DNA of 37,296 bases from CAZPKH01 sp964407165 (GTDB lineage: Bacteria; Bacteroidota; Bacteroidia; Bacteroidales; Muribaculaceae): positions 1 through 37,296 of the forward strand of contig CAYOUJ010000023.1 of NCBI GenBank assembly GCA_964407165.1, written 5' to 3'. The notes under the pieces were generated by a model. The model saw only the letters and a program-made list of their open reading frames with translations. It was not told where the DNA came from and did not search any database. The position numbers and the translations under genes are program-made. Shown in pieces: positions 7,970-15,679 of this stretch (the first letter of the stretch is position 1; every line of letters begins with the position of its first letter).

Positions 7970-9317
7970 AGACTATATAGAGCGCATCCGCGACATTATT
8001 GCCCGGCGCGACGAGGCAGAGGCCCGCAAGGAGCTTGAGGACCTGCACCCGGCGGACATCGCCGAGTTGTACCAGGACCTTGACCTGGAGGAGGCCGAGT
8101 ACCTCTACAAACTGCTCGACGACGACACCGCCGCCGACGTGCTCATGGAGCTTGACGAGGACGACCGCCGGAAGCTGCTCGAAAACATGCCCGCCGAGGA
8201 GATCGCCGACCGATTCATCGACCACCTCGAGAGCGACGACGCCGCCGACCTTATCCAGGAGCTCGACGAGGAGGACCGCCAAGAGGTGCTCTCGCACATC
8301 GACGACGTCGACCAGGCCGGCGACATCATCGACCTGCTCAAATATGACGAGGACACCGCCGGCGGCCTGATGGGCACCGAGATGATCGTGGTCAACGAGA
8401 ACTGGAGCATGCCCGAGTGCATCAAGCAGATGCGCATGCAGGCGGAGGACATGGACGAGATATATTACGTCTACGTGGTCGACGACGACAACAAGCTTCG
8501 CGGCATACTCCCCCTCAAGACGCTCATCACCCACCCATCTGTCAGCAAGATCAAGAACGTGATGGAGGTGGATCCCGTGGCGGTGCGCACCGACACCCCC
8601 ATCGACGAGGTGTCGCACGACTTCGAGAAATACGACCTCGTGGCAATGCCCGTCATCGACTCCATAGGCCGCCTGGTGGGCCGCATCACCGTCGACGACA
8701 TACTCGACGAGCTGCGCGAGTCGTCGGAGCGCGACTATCAGCTGGCCAGCGGTCTGTCGTCAGACGTCGACGCCGACGACTCGCTGTTCGCCCAGGTGAA
8801 GGCGCGCATACCGTGGCTGCTCGTGGGCATCGCCTCAGGCATCCTCGCCAGCCTCATCCTCGGCACCTTCGAGAGCCAGCTGTCGGCCGTGACCGCCCTG
8901 GCGCTGTTCATACCCATAATCGGTGGCACGGGCGGCAACGTGGGCGTGCAGGCCTCCGCAATTGTCGTCCAGGGCCTCGCCAACGGCTCGCTCAACATCA
9001 AGGAGTTCGGGCGCCAGATAGGCCGCGAGGTGCTAATCGGACTGCTAAACGCCACCATCATGAGCGGCGTCATACTCGCCTACAACCTCATCATGCTCCC
9101 CGGCCAGCTCGCCGTCACCCTGTCGGTGGCCTGCTCGCTGTTTGCCGTGGTCATGTTCGCCACCATCCTCGGCACGCTCGTGCCACTGACACTGGAGAAG
9201 ATACACATCAACCCGGCCCTCGCCACCGGCCCGTTTATACAGATTTCCAACGACATCGTGGGTCTGATACTCTACGTTTACATCGCCCGTGGTTTCCTGC
9301 ACCTCTTCGGCTGCTGA
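7953..9317 (+). CDS. mgtE: MgtE-type magnesium transporter
   Basis: Inner-membrane Mg2+ channel/transporter. The 454-residue protein has the standard order. A very acidic N domain comes first (about 1-125, with HPADIAELYQDLDLEEAEYL and repeated DEEDRQEVL-type helices). A pair of CBS domains follows (about 135-255, with MGTEMIVVNENWSMPEC and VMEVDPVAVRTDTPIDE). A connecting helix leads to five membrane helices from about 285, starting near IPWLLVGIASGILASLIL and including the pore-region motif IPIIGGTGGNVGVQASAI. The cytosolic acidic domains sense intracellular Mg2+ and close the pore when it is plentiful. The ATG overlaps the end of rsmA. No riboswitch leader is possible because the start lies inside the upstream gene. 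Downstream is a convergent barrel gene separated by a strong hairpin. Confidence 0.96.
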   Translation: MKEYTEDYIERIRDIIARRDEAEARKELEDLHPADIAELYQDLDLEEAEYLYKLLDDDTAADVLMELDEDDRRKLLENMPAEEIADRFIDHLESDDAADLIQELDEEDRQEVLSHIDDVDQAGDIIDLLKYDEDTAGGLMGTEMIVVNENWSMPECIKQMRMQAEDMDEIYYVYVVDDDNKLRGILPLKTLITHPSVSKIKNVMEVDPVAVRTDTPIDEVSHDFEKYDLVAMPVIDSIGRLVGRITVDDILDELRESSERDYQLASGLSSDVDADDSLFAQVKARIPWLLVGIASGILASLILGTFESQLSAVTALALFIPIIGGTGGNVGVQASAIVVQGLANGSLNIKEFGRQIGREVLIGLLNATIMSGVILAYNLIMLPGQLAVTLSVACSLFAVVMFATILGTLVPLTLEKIHINPALATGPFIQISNDIVGLILYVYIARGFLHLFGC

Positions 9318-9405
9318 CATATCCTCCACAAAAAAAACTCCCCGGATCCTCACAAAAAAACTATAGCCCCATTAAAAGTTATAATTCACGAACGCGGTTG
9401 GCAGA

Positions 9406-9460
9406 GTAACTACTCAGTCCCTCACCAGGGGCACGCCCTGGTGAGGGACTGAGTAGTTAC
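9406..9460. terminator. Perfect 25-bp inverted repeat with 5-nt loop between convergent genes
   Basis: GTAACTACTCAG...CCAGGG (9406-9430) pairs without mismatch with 9436-9460 around GCACG. It lies between mgtE (+) and the barrel gene (-), so a bidirectional terminator is the simplest role. It is longer than a usual terminator stem and has no U-tract on either side, so a mobile palindrome is also possible. Just upstream (9322-9362) an ATCCTCACAAAAAAACT-like sequence is present twice. Confidence 0.75.
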
Positions 9461-9478
9461 GAAATTCATTATCAGTGA

Positions 9479-9517
9479 TTTCTTTCGTTTCTTTTATTTC
9501 TATTGTTTCTGTATGAG
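9479..9517 (+). repeat. Short tandem repeat, unit about TTTCTATTG
   Basis: TTTCTTTCG, TTTCTTTTA, TTTCTATTG and TTTCTGTATGA follow one another. This is the same unit as the right arm of the hairpin at 4135-4209, here without its left arm. It sits against the 3' end of the minus-strand barrel gene. Confidence 0.7.
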
Positions 9518-9523
9518 ACCTTT

Positions 9524-10036
9524 CTATATGCCGAAGCGGAAACCCAGCTGGATCAGACCCTGGGCACCGAAGCCCAGCTCGCCGAAGAACTTGGCGTTGC
9601 GCGAGATGTTGATGTCGGCGCCAAGGGGCACTATCTGGTATGCGAAGTGGCCGTTGGTCTTGCTGTCGCCCTGCTCGGGGCTCTGGCAGACCACCATGCC
9701 GCCGACGCCCACGTGGGCGTAGAGGTTGAAGACGGAGGCTTTATAGTAAGTGTAGCGGGCGTTGAGCATGAACGCGTGGTAGTAGATGGTGCCACCGCCC
9801 TTGATGCCCTGCGTCGAGAAGGTGTACGAAGGGCCGAGCGCAAACTTGGGCAAGACGTTGAAGTTTACACCGGCGGTCAGGGCGCCCCAGGCGTTGTTCT
9901 TGGGGCATCCTTCGGCGCAGTTGGAGGCGTCCATCTGGGTGTATGCGCCATAGCTGATCTGAATGTCAGCGTTTTGGGCGTACACGGTGCCGCAGAGCAT
10001 TGCCACAGCAGCAAACAAAGCAAGCAATCTTTTCAT
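9524..10036 (-). CDS. Small outer-membrane beta-barrel protein
   Basis: A clear signal peptide (MKRLLALFAAVAMLCGTVYA, cut before QNADIQ) precedes about 150 residues. These alternate in beta-strand fashion: GALTAGVNFNVLP, FALGPSYTFSTQ, IYYHAFMLNARYTYY, FNLYAHVGVGGMVV and FFGELGFGAQGLIQ. The protein ends in the aromatic-rich LGFRFGI, as outer-membrane barrels do. The size suits an eight-stranded barrel of the OmpX/OmpW-like or general 'porin family' type of Bacteroidales. Two cysteines (CAEGC) lie in a predicted extracellular loop. It is a lone minus-strand gene, convergent with mgtE and divergent from the next gene. Function is not recognised; structural or small-solute roles are typical of the group. 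Confidence 0.75.
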   Translation of the reverse strand: MKRLLALFAAVAMLCGTVYAQNADIQISYGAYTQMDASNCAEGCPKNNAWGALTAGVNFNVLPKFALGPSYTFSTQGIKGGGTIYYHAFMLNARYTYYKASVFNLYAHVGVGGMVVCQSPEQGDSKTNGHFAYQIVPLGADINISRNAKFFGELGFGAQGLIQLGFRFGI

Positions 10037-10064
10037 AGTTGGAAACGTGAGTTTTAAAGTTTGT

Positions 10065-10072
10065 TAAACATA
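10065..10072 (-). promoter_or_regulatory. Possible -7 box for the small barrel gene
   Basis: The minus strand reads TATGTTTA, one mismatch from TAnnTTTG, 28 bp before the ATG. Weak evidence. Confidence 0.3.
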
Positions 10073-10134
10073 CGATTACTTAACCATTTAACGCAAAAAG
10101 TGCGCGTTTAGTTTACCGGTGCCGAAAAAATTGC

Positions 10135-10142
10135 TAACTTTG
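10135..10142 (+). promoter_or_regulatory. -7 box of promoter for the starch-binding-like gene
   Basis: TAACTTTG matches TAnnTTTG. TTTA at 10112-10115 stands 19 bp upstream in the -33 position. The start codon follows 46 bp downstream. Confidence 0.65.
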
Positions 10143-10188
10143 CACGCAGAAATCGCCTGCTTACATTTAACATCAACATACCTGCCAC

Positions 10189-11766
10189 ATGAAGAAACTT
10201 CTACTCGCCGCCGTCTTAGCGTGCGCATGCACCCTTGGCGCCCTGGCGGACACCCTCGGCGACACCACCGCCGACGGCACCTACGTCTATCTCTACAACA
10301 ACAGCAACTGGGCCACCCCGTGCGTATGGGCGTGGACCACGTCTGAAAACTGCTGCTCCAACGGCACATGGCCGGGCGACAAGATGACCCTCGTCGGCGA
10401 CGGCCTGTGGAAGTGGGAGGCCCCCGCCGGCAAGGTGCCCACGCAGATCATCTTCAGCAACAGCGGCAACTCGCAGACCTCCGACCTCACCTACGTCAAC
10501 AAGGCCACCTATAACTGCTCCGGCACCGTCCTCGGCGACAACCCCAACCCCGGCGGCGGCGGCCAGGACCCCGATCCCGAGCCTTACGTGCCCGGCATCA
10601 ACCTCATCACCGACTATTACAAGGTCAACCCCAACCGACAGGTAGGCTCCAACCGCACCGTCAACGTGCAGGTGACCGACGGCAAGGCTGTCAACGCCCT
10701 CAACAACTGGACGGAGGCCGACCTCATCGCCCAGGGCGTGGCCCGCGACGTCTGCATGGCCTTCAAGGGCACCCACGAGCGCCCCGTGGTCGACTCGTAT
10801 GCCCTCTATGCCGCCTTCGACGCAAACTATCTCTATCTCGGCTGCCAGTATGTCTACACCGTATGGTGTGAGGGCGGCGAGAACTACCAGGGCAAGGAGT
10901 CGAAGCCCTACAACATGGACGGCGACATGATGATAGTCTTCGACCTGGTGCCCTCAAAGCGTTGGGACGGCACCCTCACCAACGGCAACTCCGTGTGGAA
11001 GGACGCCGCCTACACCACCTTCGACAACGGCATCGACTGCATGTGGCACGGCTCCACCAAGCCCGGCGTCGGCACCCCCGGCCTCTTCTTCCCCAACTCC
11101 TCGGGCAAGGCTGACTACAACGACCCCAACTCCTGCAAGACCTCAAACGTGGTCTACGGATACGCCGACGGCCTACTCCCCTCCATCACCGCCATCTACG
11201 GCCAGGACGACTTCAGCTACGACCCCAAGCGCCTCGAGGGCAACGAGGGCTTCATCGACCTCACCTCCGAGGTCACCCGCATGAAGGGCGACGCCTCCGG
11301 ACACACCTTCTATGAGTTCAAGATACCCCTGACCGACCTCGGCGTCAGCGAGAACTACATCAAGACCTGCGGCATCGGCGTCATGATGGTCGACATGTAC
11401 GGCGCCAGCGCCCACGCCACGCTCCCCTACGACCCCTCGATGTATGACAACGTCTTCGAGCCTTACTCCAAAGACCCCTCCACCTCCAAGGAGAAGGAAG
11501 ACCTCGACGTGGTCACCTACGCCTGCGCTCGCATCGGCAACATGGACACCAGCGGCATCGAGGTCATCACCCCCGCCTCCTCCGAGGCTGTCGTGACCAT
11601 CGCCTCCGGCGCCATCAGCGTCACCGGCGCCGAGCGCGTCACCGTCTGCACCATTGACGGCCGCGTAGTCTACACCGGCACCGGCGCCGACGTCACCGTG
11701 CCCGTCGTCTCCGGCCTCTACGTGGTCAACGCCGACGGCCGCGCCACCAAGGCCCTCGTCCGCTAA
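10189..11766 (+). CDS. Secreted starch-binding-like protein with CBM9/DOMON-like domain
   Basis: A signal peptide fills residues 1-20 (MKKLLLAAVLACACTLGALA). Residues about 27-110 resemble the starch-binding module of CBM26 type: VYLYNNSNWATPCVWAW, GTWPGDKMTLVGDGLWKWE and TQIIFSNSGN carry the tryptophans expected at such a site. A Pro/Gly-rich linker (NPNPGGGGQDPDPEP) follows. The long second part (about 165-460: DSYALYAAFDANYLYLGCQY, DGDMMIVFDL, EFKIPLTDLGV) resembles the CBM9/DOMON-like ligand-binding fold. The tail VCTIDGRVVYTGTGAD ... SGLYVVNADGRATKALVR looks like a T9SS sorting domain. No catalytic domain is visible, so a surface or extracellular polysaccharide-binding role is the best inference. 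It has its own promoter. Confidence 0.7.
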   Translation: MKKLLLAAVLACACTLGALADTLGDTTADGTYVYLYNNSNWATPCVWAWTTSENCCSNGTWPGDKMTLVGDGLWKWEAPAGKVPTQIIFSNSGNSQTSDLTYVNKATYNCSGTVLGDNPNPGGGGQDPDPEPYVPGINLITDYYKVNPNRQVGSNRTVNVQVTDGKAVNALNNWTEADLIAQGVARDVCMAFKGTHERPVVDSYALYAAFDANYLYLGCQYVYTVWCEGGENYQGKESKPYNMDGDMMIVFDLVPSKRWDGTLTNGNSVWKDAAYTTFDNGIDCMWHGSTKPGVGTPGLFFPNSSGKADYNDPNSCKTSNVVYGYADGLLPSITAIYGQDDFSYDPKRLEGNEGFIDLTSEVTRMKGDASGHTFYEFKIPLTDLGVSENYIKTCGIGVMMVDMYGASAHATLPYDPSMYDNVFEPYSKDPSTSKEKEDLDVVTYACARIGNMDTSGIEVITPASSEAVVTIASGAISVTGAERVTVCTIDGRVVYTGTGADVTVPVVSGLYVVNADGRATKALVR

Positions 11767-11842
11767 TCCGTAGGGCGGCCGCAAGTACATAGGGCGCCCG
11801 TGCGCGGCCGCACATCCCCGCCTTGGCCGCAAGCCCCTGCGG

Positions 11843-11963
11843 TAACGAATTTAAGGAGATTAAGGAATTTAACGACCCCTCTCGTTAATTTCCTTAATTT
11901 CCTTAATCTCCTTAAATTCCTTAAATTCCTTAAATTCTTTAAACTCCTTAAATTCATTACCAG
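11843..11963 (+). repeat. Short tandem-repeat hairpin, unit CCTTAAATT (9-10 bp)
   Basis: GAATTTAAGGAGATTAAGGA (11847-11866) is a perfect 20-bp inverted match to 11900-11919. The right side continues as at least four further CCTTAAATT-type units to about 11957. The same unit forms the hairpin at 14273-14326. It may terminate the upstream transcript. Confidence 0.8.
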
Positions 11964-12017
11964 TCGCCCGTTTTGTAAATAATTAACCAATTTACCCCCC
12001 CATAACATATTTTAACA

Positions 12018-12046
12018 TTTGCACACACTTTTTATGCTTACCTTTG
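12018..12046 (+). promoter_or_regulatory. Promoter of the GLUG-type lipoprotein gene
   Basis: TTTG at 12018-12021, 17 bp, then TACCTTTG at 12039-12046, a good match to the Bacteroidetes -33/-7 pattern. The leader is about 37 nt. Confidence 0.65.
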
Positions 12047-12089
12047 TGCTCCCATTCTTTTTTATACCTAAACATTAACCTACAGACAC

Positions 12090-14261
12090 ATGAACCGTAA
12101 CCTTTACCTCGCGATGGCCGCCGTGGCCCTCGCCGGAACCCTTGCCGCCTGCTCCTCCGACGAGCCGGCCATTGGCAACGCCACCGGCGTCGACGGCATC
12201 GTCGCGTTCACCATCCAGGCTCCCACCGGCACCAACTCCCGCGCCGCCGGCGACGGCAACTCCTGCGATTACATCAAGTATGCCGTCTACGACGCCGACG
12301 CCGCTGACGCTTTCCTCTTCCAGGACTCCCTACCGGTCACCTTCGTCGACCACGAGACCACGGTCGAGATACAGCTGGTAAACAACAAGAAATACCGCGT
12401 GGCATTCTTCGCCATGAACCAGGCCGCGCCCTACACCCTCCACGAGGGCGTGCTTAACGTCGACTACTCGTCGCTGGAGGCCAACAGCGACATCTACGAC
12501 GCATTCTATAACGTCACTCAGGAGATCACCGTCACCACGGGCATGACCAAGCCCTCCGTGACCCTCCACCGCCCCTTCGCGCAGGTCAACGTCGGCGCCT
12601 CCGACTGGCAGACGGCCAAGAAACTCGGCCTCGAGGTGCAGGAGACCTCCATGACCTTCTCCGCCGAGGTGCCCCACACCATGAACCTGCTTGACGGCGA
12701 AGTCGGCACCGACCTCGTGGCCGTCGAATATCCCATGGGCACCATCCACGACCTCACCGCCGGCGTGCCCTCCACGCTCACCGTCGCCGCCAAAGACTAC
12801 TCTTGGGTGGCCATGAACTATGTACTCGCCTCACGCAGCGGCTCGACGGTCAACACCGTCACCTTCGACTACGCCGGCCGCAAGGCCGCGCAGGCTGTAG
12901 AGGTGCTCAGCGTGCCCGTGCGCCAGAACTTCCGCACCAACATTGTCGGCACTTTCTTCACCACAGCCGTCAGCTACGAAATCATCATCGACGCTGACCC
13001 CTCCGGCTCCATCGACAAGACAATACTCAACGGCAAGTGGACCGACAAGACTGAGGCGCCGACGGTCAACTCCTCCACCGGCGCCCTCGAGGTCAGCACC
13101 CCCGAGCAGCTGGCATACATCGCCGAGCAGGTAAACTCCGGCGCCGAGACCTATCTCGACAAGACCATCACCCTGACCGCCGACATCGACCTGAGCGGCA
13201 AGGCGTGGACACCCATCGGCACCTTCACCGGCCTCGACCAGACGGACTACTCGAAGGTGTTCCAAGGCACGTTCAAGGGCAACGGCCACACCATCAAGAA
13301 CATGACCGTTGACATCACCGCCACCTCCGCCGACCGGCCCGTGTCGGCCGGTCTCTTCGGAGCCTTCTACGGCAGCAACTGGTTCAAAGATTACGGCGTC
13401 TATGACGTCACCATCGAGGGCGCAAACATCTCCGTCAGCGGCACCGACCAGGCATACGTCGGCGGTCTCATAGGCGTGTCGTTCGGCAACTACGGCGGTT
13501 CCTCCATCAGCGGCAACCGCTACAACAACGTCTCCGGCGTCACCATCAAAGACTGCACCATCACCTCCTCGGCATGCGCCGGCGGCCTCATCGGCCTCAA
13601 CGGCGTCGGCAGTGCGCCCAAGGGCTGCACCATCAGCGGCTGCACCATCAAGAGCACCGCCACCTCGTGGAGCGGCAACCTTGACTTCACCCCCACCGGC
13701 GGCATCATCGAATGGTATATAGCATCCGTGGAGGCCGAGGAGGGCAGGCAGCTTACCGACGCTGAAAAGGAGCAGTATAAGTCAATGTTTACAACTCCTT
13801 ACGAATACGATCAGGAGGATTATGAGTTCTTGGCCCAGATGTATCTGTTCGTGCAGCTCATCGAGCAGCCTTATGCTGCCGCCGCCATCGTAGGTATCAC
13901 CAGTGGAGCATCCGACATCTACCCCTGCACCGTCACCGACTGCACCGTAGACGGTTACTTCGTCGGCGGCATCACCGCTGCCGCTTTCGACACCCCGCAG
14001 TGGATACCCGGAGGAACAACCATCTCCAACAGCAACTTCACTTGCTCAGCCATCCTCAAGAAAGTATGGTGGTATCACGGCAAGTATGCCTCCTACGGGC
14101 TGCCCCCGGCCGGTTGGTATGACCTTACCAGCGACTACTGTGAGGACTACGGCCTGGGCAACTTCAAGTATCTTGGTAGCATGGTGCAGCTCGAGTTTGC
14201 CAACGAGAGCACCTCCGCCAACATGCCCACCGTCACCGCCTGCACCTACACCATCCGGTAA
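12090..14261 (+). CDS. Surface lipoprotein with fimbrillin/DUF6562-like N-terminus and GLUG repeats
   Basis: The N-terminus MNRNLYLAMAAVALAGTLAAC is a lipoprotein signal with Cys21 as the acylated residue. The acidic SSDE after it fits a Bacteroidetes surface-export signal. Residues about 30-300 look like the fimbrillin-like or DUF6562 domain of Bacteroidales lipoproteins (YAVYDADAADAFLFQDSLPV, NNKKYRVAFFAMN, VTLHRPFAQVNVGASD). From about 340, ISTPEQLAYIAEQ-type and GLUG-type motifs repeat: TLTADIDLSGKAWTPIG, FKGNGHTIKNMTV, VGGLIGVSFGNYGGSS, AGGLIGLNGVG. These motifs are common in adhesin-like surface proteins. The GLUG region is broken by a less repetitive insert near 540-600. The gene stands alone with its own promoter and a strong hairpin after the stop. 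Ligand unknown. Confidence 0.75.
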   Translation: MNRNLYLAMAAVALAGTLAACSSDEPAIGNATGVDGIVAFTIQAPTGTNSRAAGDGNSCDYIKYAVYDADAADAFLFQDSLPVTFVDHETTVEIQLVNNKKYRVAFFAMNQAAPYTLHEGVLNVDYSSLEANSDIYDAFYNVTQEITVTTGMTKPSVTLHRPFAQVNVGASDWQTAKKLGLEVQETSMTFSAEVPHTMNLLDGEVGTDLVAVEYPMGTIHDLTAGVPSTLTVAAKDYSWVAMNYVLASRSGSTVNTVTFDYAGRKAAQAVEVLSVPVRQNFRTNIVGTFFTTAVSYEIIIDADPSGSIDKTILNGKWTDKTEAPTVNSSTGALEVSTPEQLAYIAEQVNSGAETYLDKTITLTADIDLSGKAWTPIGTFTGLDQTDYSKVFQGTFKGNGHTIKNMTVDITATSADRPVSAGLFGAFYGSNWFKDYGVYDVTIEGANISVSGTDQAYVGGLIGVSFGNYGGSSISGNRYNNVSGVTIKDCTITSSACAGGLIGLNGVGSAPKGCTISGCTIKSTATSWSGNLDFTPTGGIIEWYIASVEAEEGRQLTDAEKEQYKSMFTTPYEYDQEDYEFLAQMYLFVQLIEQPYAAAAIVGITSGASDIYPCTVTDCTVDGYFVGGITAAAFDTPQWIPGGTTISNSNFTCSAILKKVWWYHGKYASYGLPPAGWYDLTSDYCEDYGLGNFKYLGSMVQLEFANESTSANMPTVTACTYTIR

Positions 14262-14272
14262 CTCGCCGGTGT

Positions 14273-14345
14273 AAGGAGATTAAGGAAATTAACGAATTTA
14301 GGGTCGTTAATTTCCTTAATCTCCTTAATTTCCTTAATCTACTTA
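14273..14345. terminator. Tandem-repeat hairpin, perfect 23-bp stem, between convergent genes
   Basis: AAGGAGATTAAGGAAATTAACGA-type arm at 14273-14295 pairs without mismatch with 14304-14326 around an 8-nt loop. Further TTTCCTTAATC units follow to about 14340. It sits between the lipoprotein gene (+) and a membrane-protein gene (-). The unit is shared with 11843-11963. Confidence 0.8.
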
Positions 14346-14389
14346 CTACGCGACGCGCCCTCTTAGGATGCAAGGCTAATACACATCCC

Positions 14390-15457
14390 TTATTGGAGGC
14401 GGGAGTTGATGATGGCGGCGATGCGGGGGGGCTTCATCTCGAGCAGGTCGGGGTCGAGGCCTGGGATGGGTGCGGCCTGCGCGGCCTCCGGACGGTAGTT
14501 GAAGCGTATGAAGTGCTCGGTGACGTAGCGCGTGGGAGCCACGCGCTTGCGCTTGTGTTCGACGGTGACGCCGGTGAGGTCGCTCAGGGGCACGGTGACG
14601 CCACGGTAGCGCACGGCATCGGGGGTGATGACTAACTTCGGCGAGACTAAGGCGATGCACAGGTATACGAACGTCACCAAGGCGCCTAAGGCAAGCACAG
14701 CTAAGATGATGGTGCACCAGGTGTGCATGGAGACGAACCACAGATAGTCGTCGGCCGTGCGCTCGTCGCGGGAGAGGAAGAAGAAGAGCACGCCGAGGGC
14801 CACCAGCAGCACCTCGACGATGACGGGCGCCCAGCGCTCCCAGTAGATGCGCACGGTCTTGTCGCGGGGTGGGAGGTGGGTAAGGAGGGGGGCAGCGTCC
14901 TCGCGCCCCCCCTCAAGAGGAGTATTCGCATGAACGCATGCAGAAGCGGGGCGCGAGGGCACCGCCCCTCTCCAAGCCGCGCAGCGGGCATTGATGATTT
15001 TGAGGACCTGCGAGCGGGTCATGGAGAGGCCCAAGGGCACCTCTACGGAGGCCGGGTAGCGCGGGTCGTCGGCGGGGACAGCCGTGCGGTAGGTGACCAC
15101 GGCGGTCTCGAAGTTGCCGTCAATGGGGCGCAGCGACTCCACGTCGGCAAACATCAGCGTCTCGCTCTCGCCCACGCGCAGGTCAAAGTGCACGCGGTCG
15201 GCCTCGATGCGTATCACCGGCACCTTGCCGCGGTGGATGAACCCACGGAAGTAGCGCCAGGTGATGGCGGCCATGAAGAGGGTGAAGATGATGGAGATCA
15301 TGCGGCCGGTGTCGGTAATCTTCAGGTTCTCAAGCCCTGAGTATTTTGGGAAGTAGCTCTGGACGAGTCCCACGATCATGACGACGGTGACGGCGGCGAA
15401 GAGCACCATCATTAGCAAGGTGAATGTGCGTCGGCGGTAGACGTTTATGGTTGGCAT
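14390..15457 (-). CDS. Membrane protein with two TM-pair plus PH-like modules (unknown function)
   Basis: Function not recognised. The 355-residue protein appears to be an internal duplication. Two membrane helices (FTLLMMVLFAAVTVVMIVGL, ISIIFTLFMAAITWRYF) are followed by a PH-like soluble segment (VPVIRIEADRVHFDLRVGE ... FADVESLRPIDG). Then two more helices (APVIVEVLLVALGVLFFFL, CTIILAVLALGALVTFVYL) precede a matching segment (KLVITPDAVRYRGVTVPL, DLTGVTVEHKRKR). Residues about 162-192, between the modules, come from two inverted copies of the 27-bp element and the 36 bp between them, giving an odd GAVPSRP ... GREDAAPLL insert. It is the last gene of a minus-strand run but is separated from the gene before it by 222 bp of repeat-rich DNA. 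It is probably an inner-membrane protein. Confidence 0.65.
   Translation of the reverse strand: MPTINVYRRRTFTLLMMVLFAAVTVVMIVGLVQSYFPKYSGLENLKITDTGRMISIIFTLFMAAITWRYFRGFIHRGKVPVIRIEADRVHFDLRVGESETLMFADVESLRPIDGNFETAVVTYRTAVPADDPRYPASVEVPLGLSMTRSQVLKIINARCAAWRGAVPSRPASACVHANTPLEGGREDAAPLLTHLPPRDKTVRIYWERWAPVIVEVLLVALGVLFFFLSRDERTADDYLWFVSMHTWCTIILAVLALGALVTFVYLCIALVSPKLVITPDAVRYRGVTVPLSDLTGVTVEHKRKRVAPTRYVTEHFIRFNYRPEAAQAAPIPGLDPDLLEMKPPRIAAIINSRLQ
14884..14910 (+). repeat. 27-bp palindromic element, left copy of inverted pair
   Basis: Diverged copy in direct orientation within the minus-strand membrane-protein gene, translated there as REDAAPLL. It faces the copy at 14947-14973. Confidence 0.7.
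14947..14973 (-). repeat. 27-bp palindromic element, right copy of inverted pair
   Basis: Reverse-complement copy, read in the minus-strand gene as RGAVPSRP. The two copies can pair with each other across a 36-bp centre, or each can fold alone. The centre contains ATTCGCATGAACGCATGCAG, unrelated to the element. Confidence 0.75.
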
Positions 15458-15461
15458 TGGG

Positions 15462-15485
15462 ATAACTTATAACTTATAACTTATA
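15462..15485 (+). repeat. Short tandem repeat, unit ACTTATA
   Basis: Three 7-bp ACTTATA units just upstream of the minus-strand start codon at 15457. The same unit recurs at 16706-16739 and 28410-28440. Confidence 0.75.
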
Positions 15486-15516
15486 GGTTTTGATGGAATT
15501 TACTTGTAATCAGCTT

Positions 15517-15638
15517 GTAATGATAAATATTAAATGATGAATGACAAATAATAAATTTGAAGCACAGATTTATGCAGATGGCCCGGATTTCACAGATTAT
15601 TAATGATTTATCATTTAATATTCATCATTAATCATTAC
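15517..15638. repeat. AT-rich inverted repeat built from AATGAT units
   Basis: GTAATGAT (15517-15524) pairs with 15631-15638, and AATATTAAATGAT (15526-15538) pairs with 15610-15622. The centre holds two CACAGATT motifs around GATGGCCCGG. No gene is seen in the 222-bp gap (15458-15679). Confidence 0.65.
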
Positions 15639-15679
15639 AATCGACTTTCAAGCAACGACTCATCGAAGGCAAAAACCCT

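Larger units (their letters stand above)
11767..12089. other. 323-bp intergenic region: GC-rich repeat, tandem-repeat hairpin, then promoter
   Basis: No gene is seen. 11768-11830 is GC-rich with two GCGGCCGC blocks. 11843-11963 is the CCTTAAATT repeat, and 12018-12046 is the promoter of the lipoprotein gene. Confidence 0.7.
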
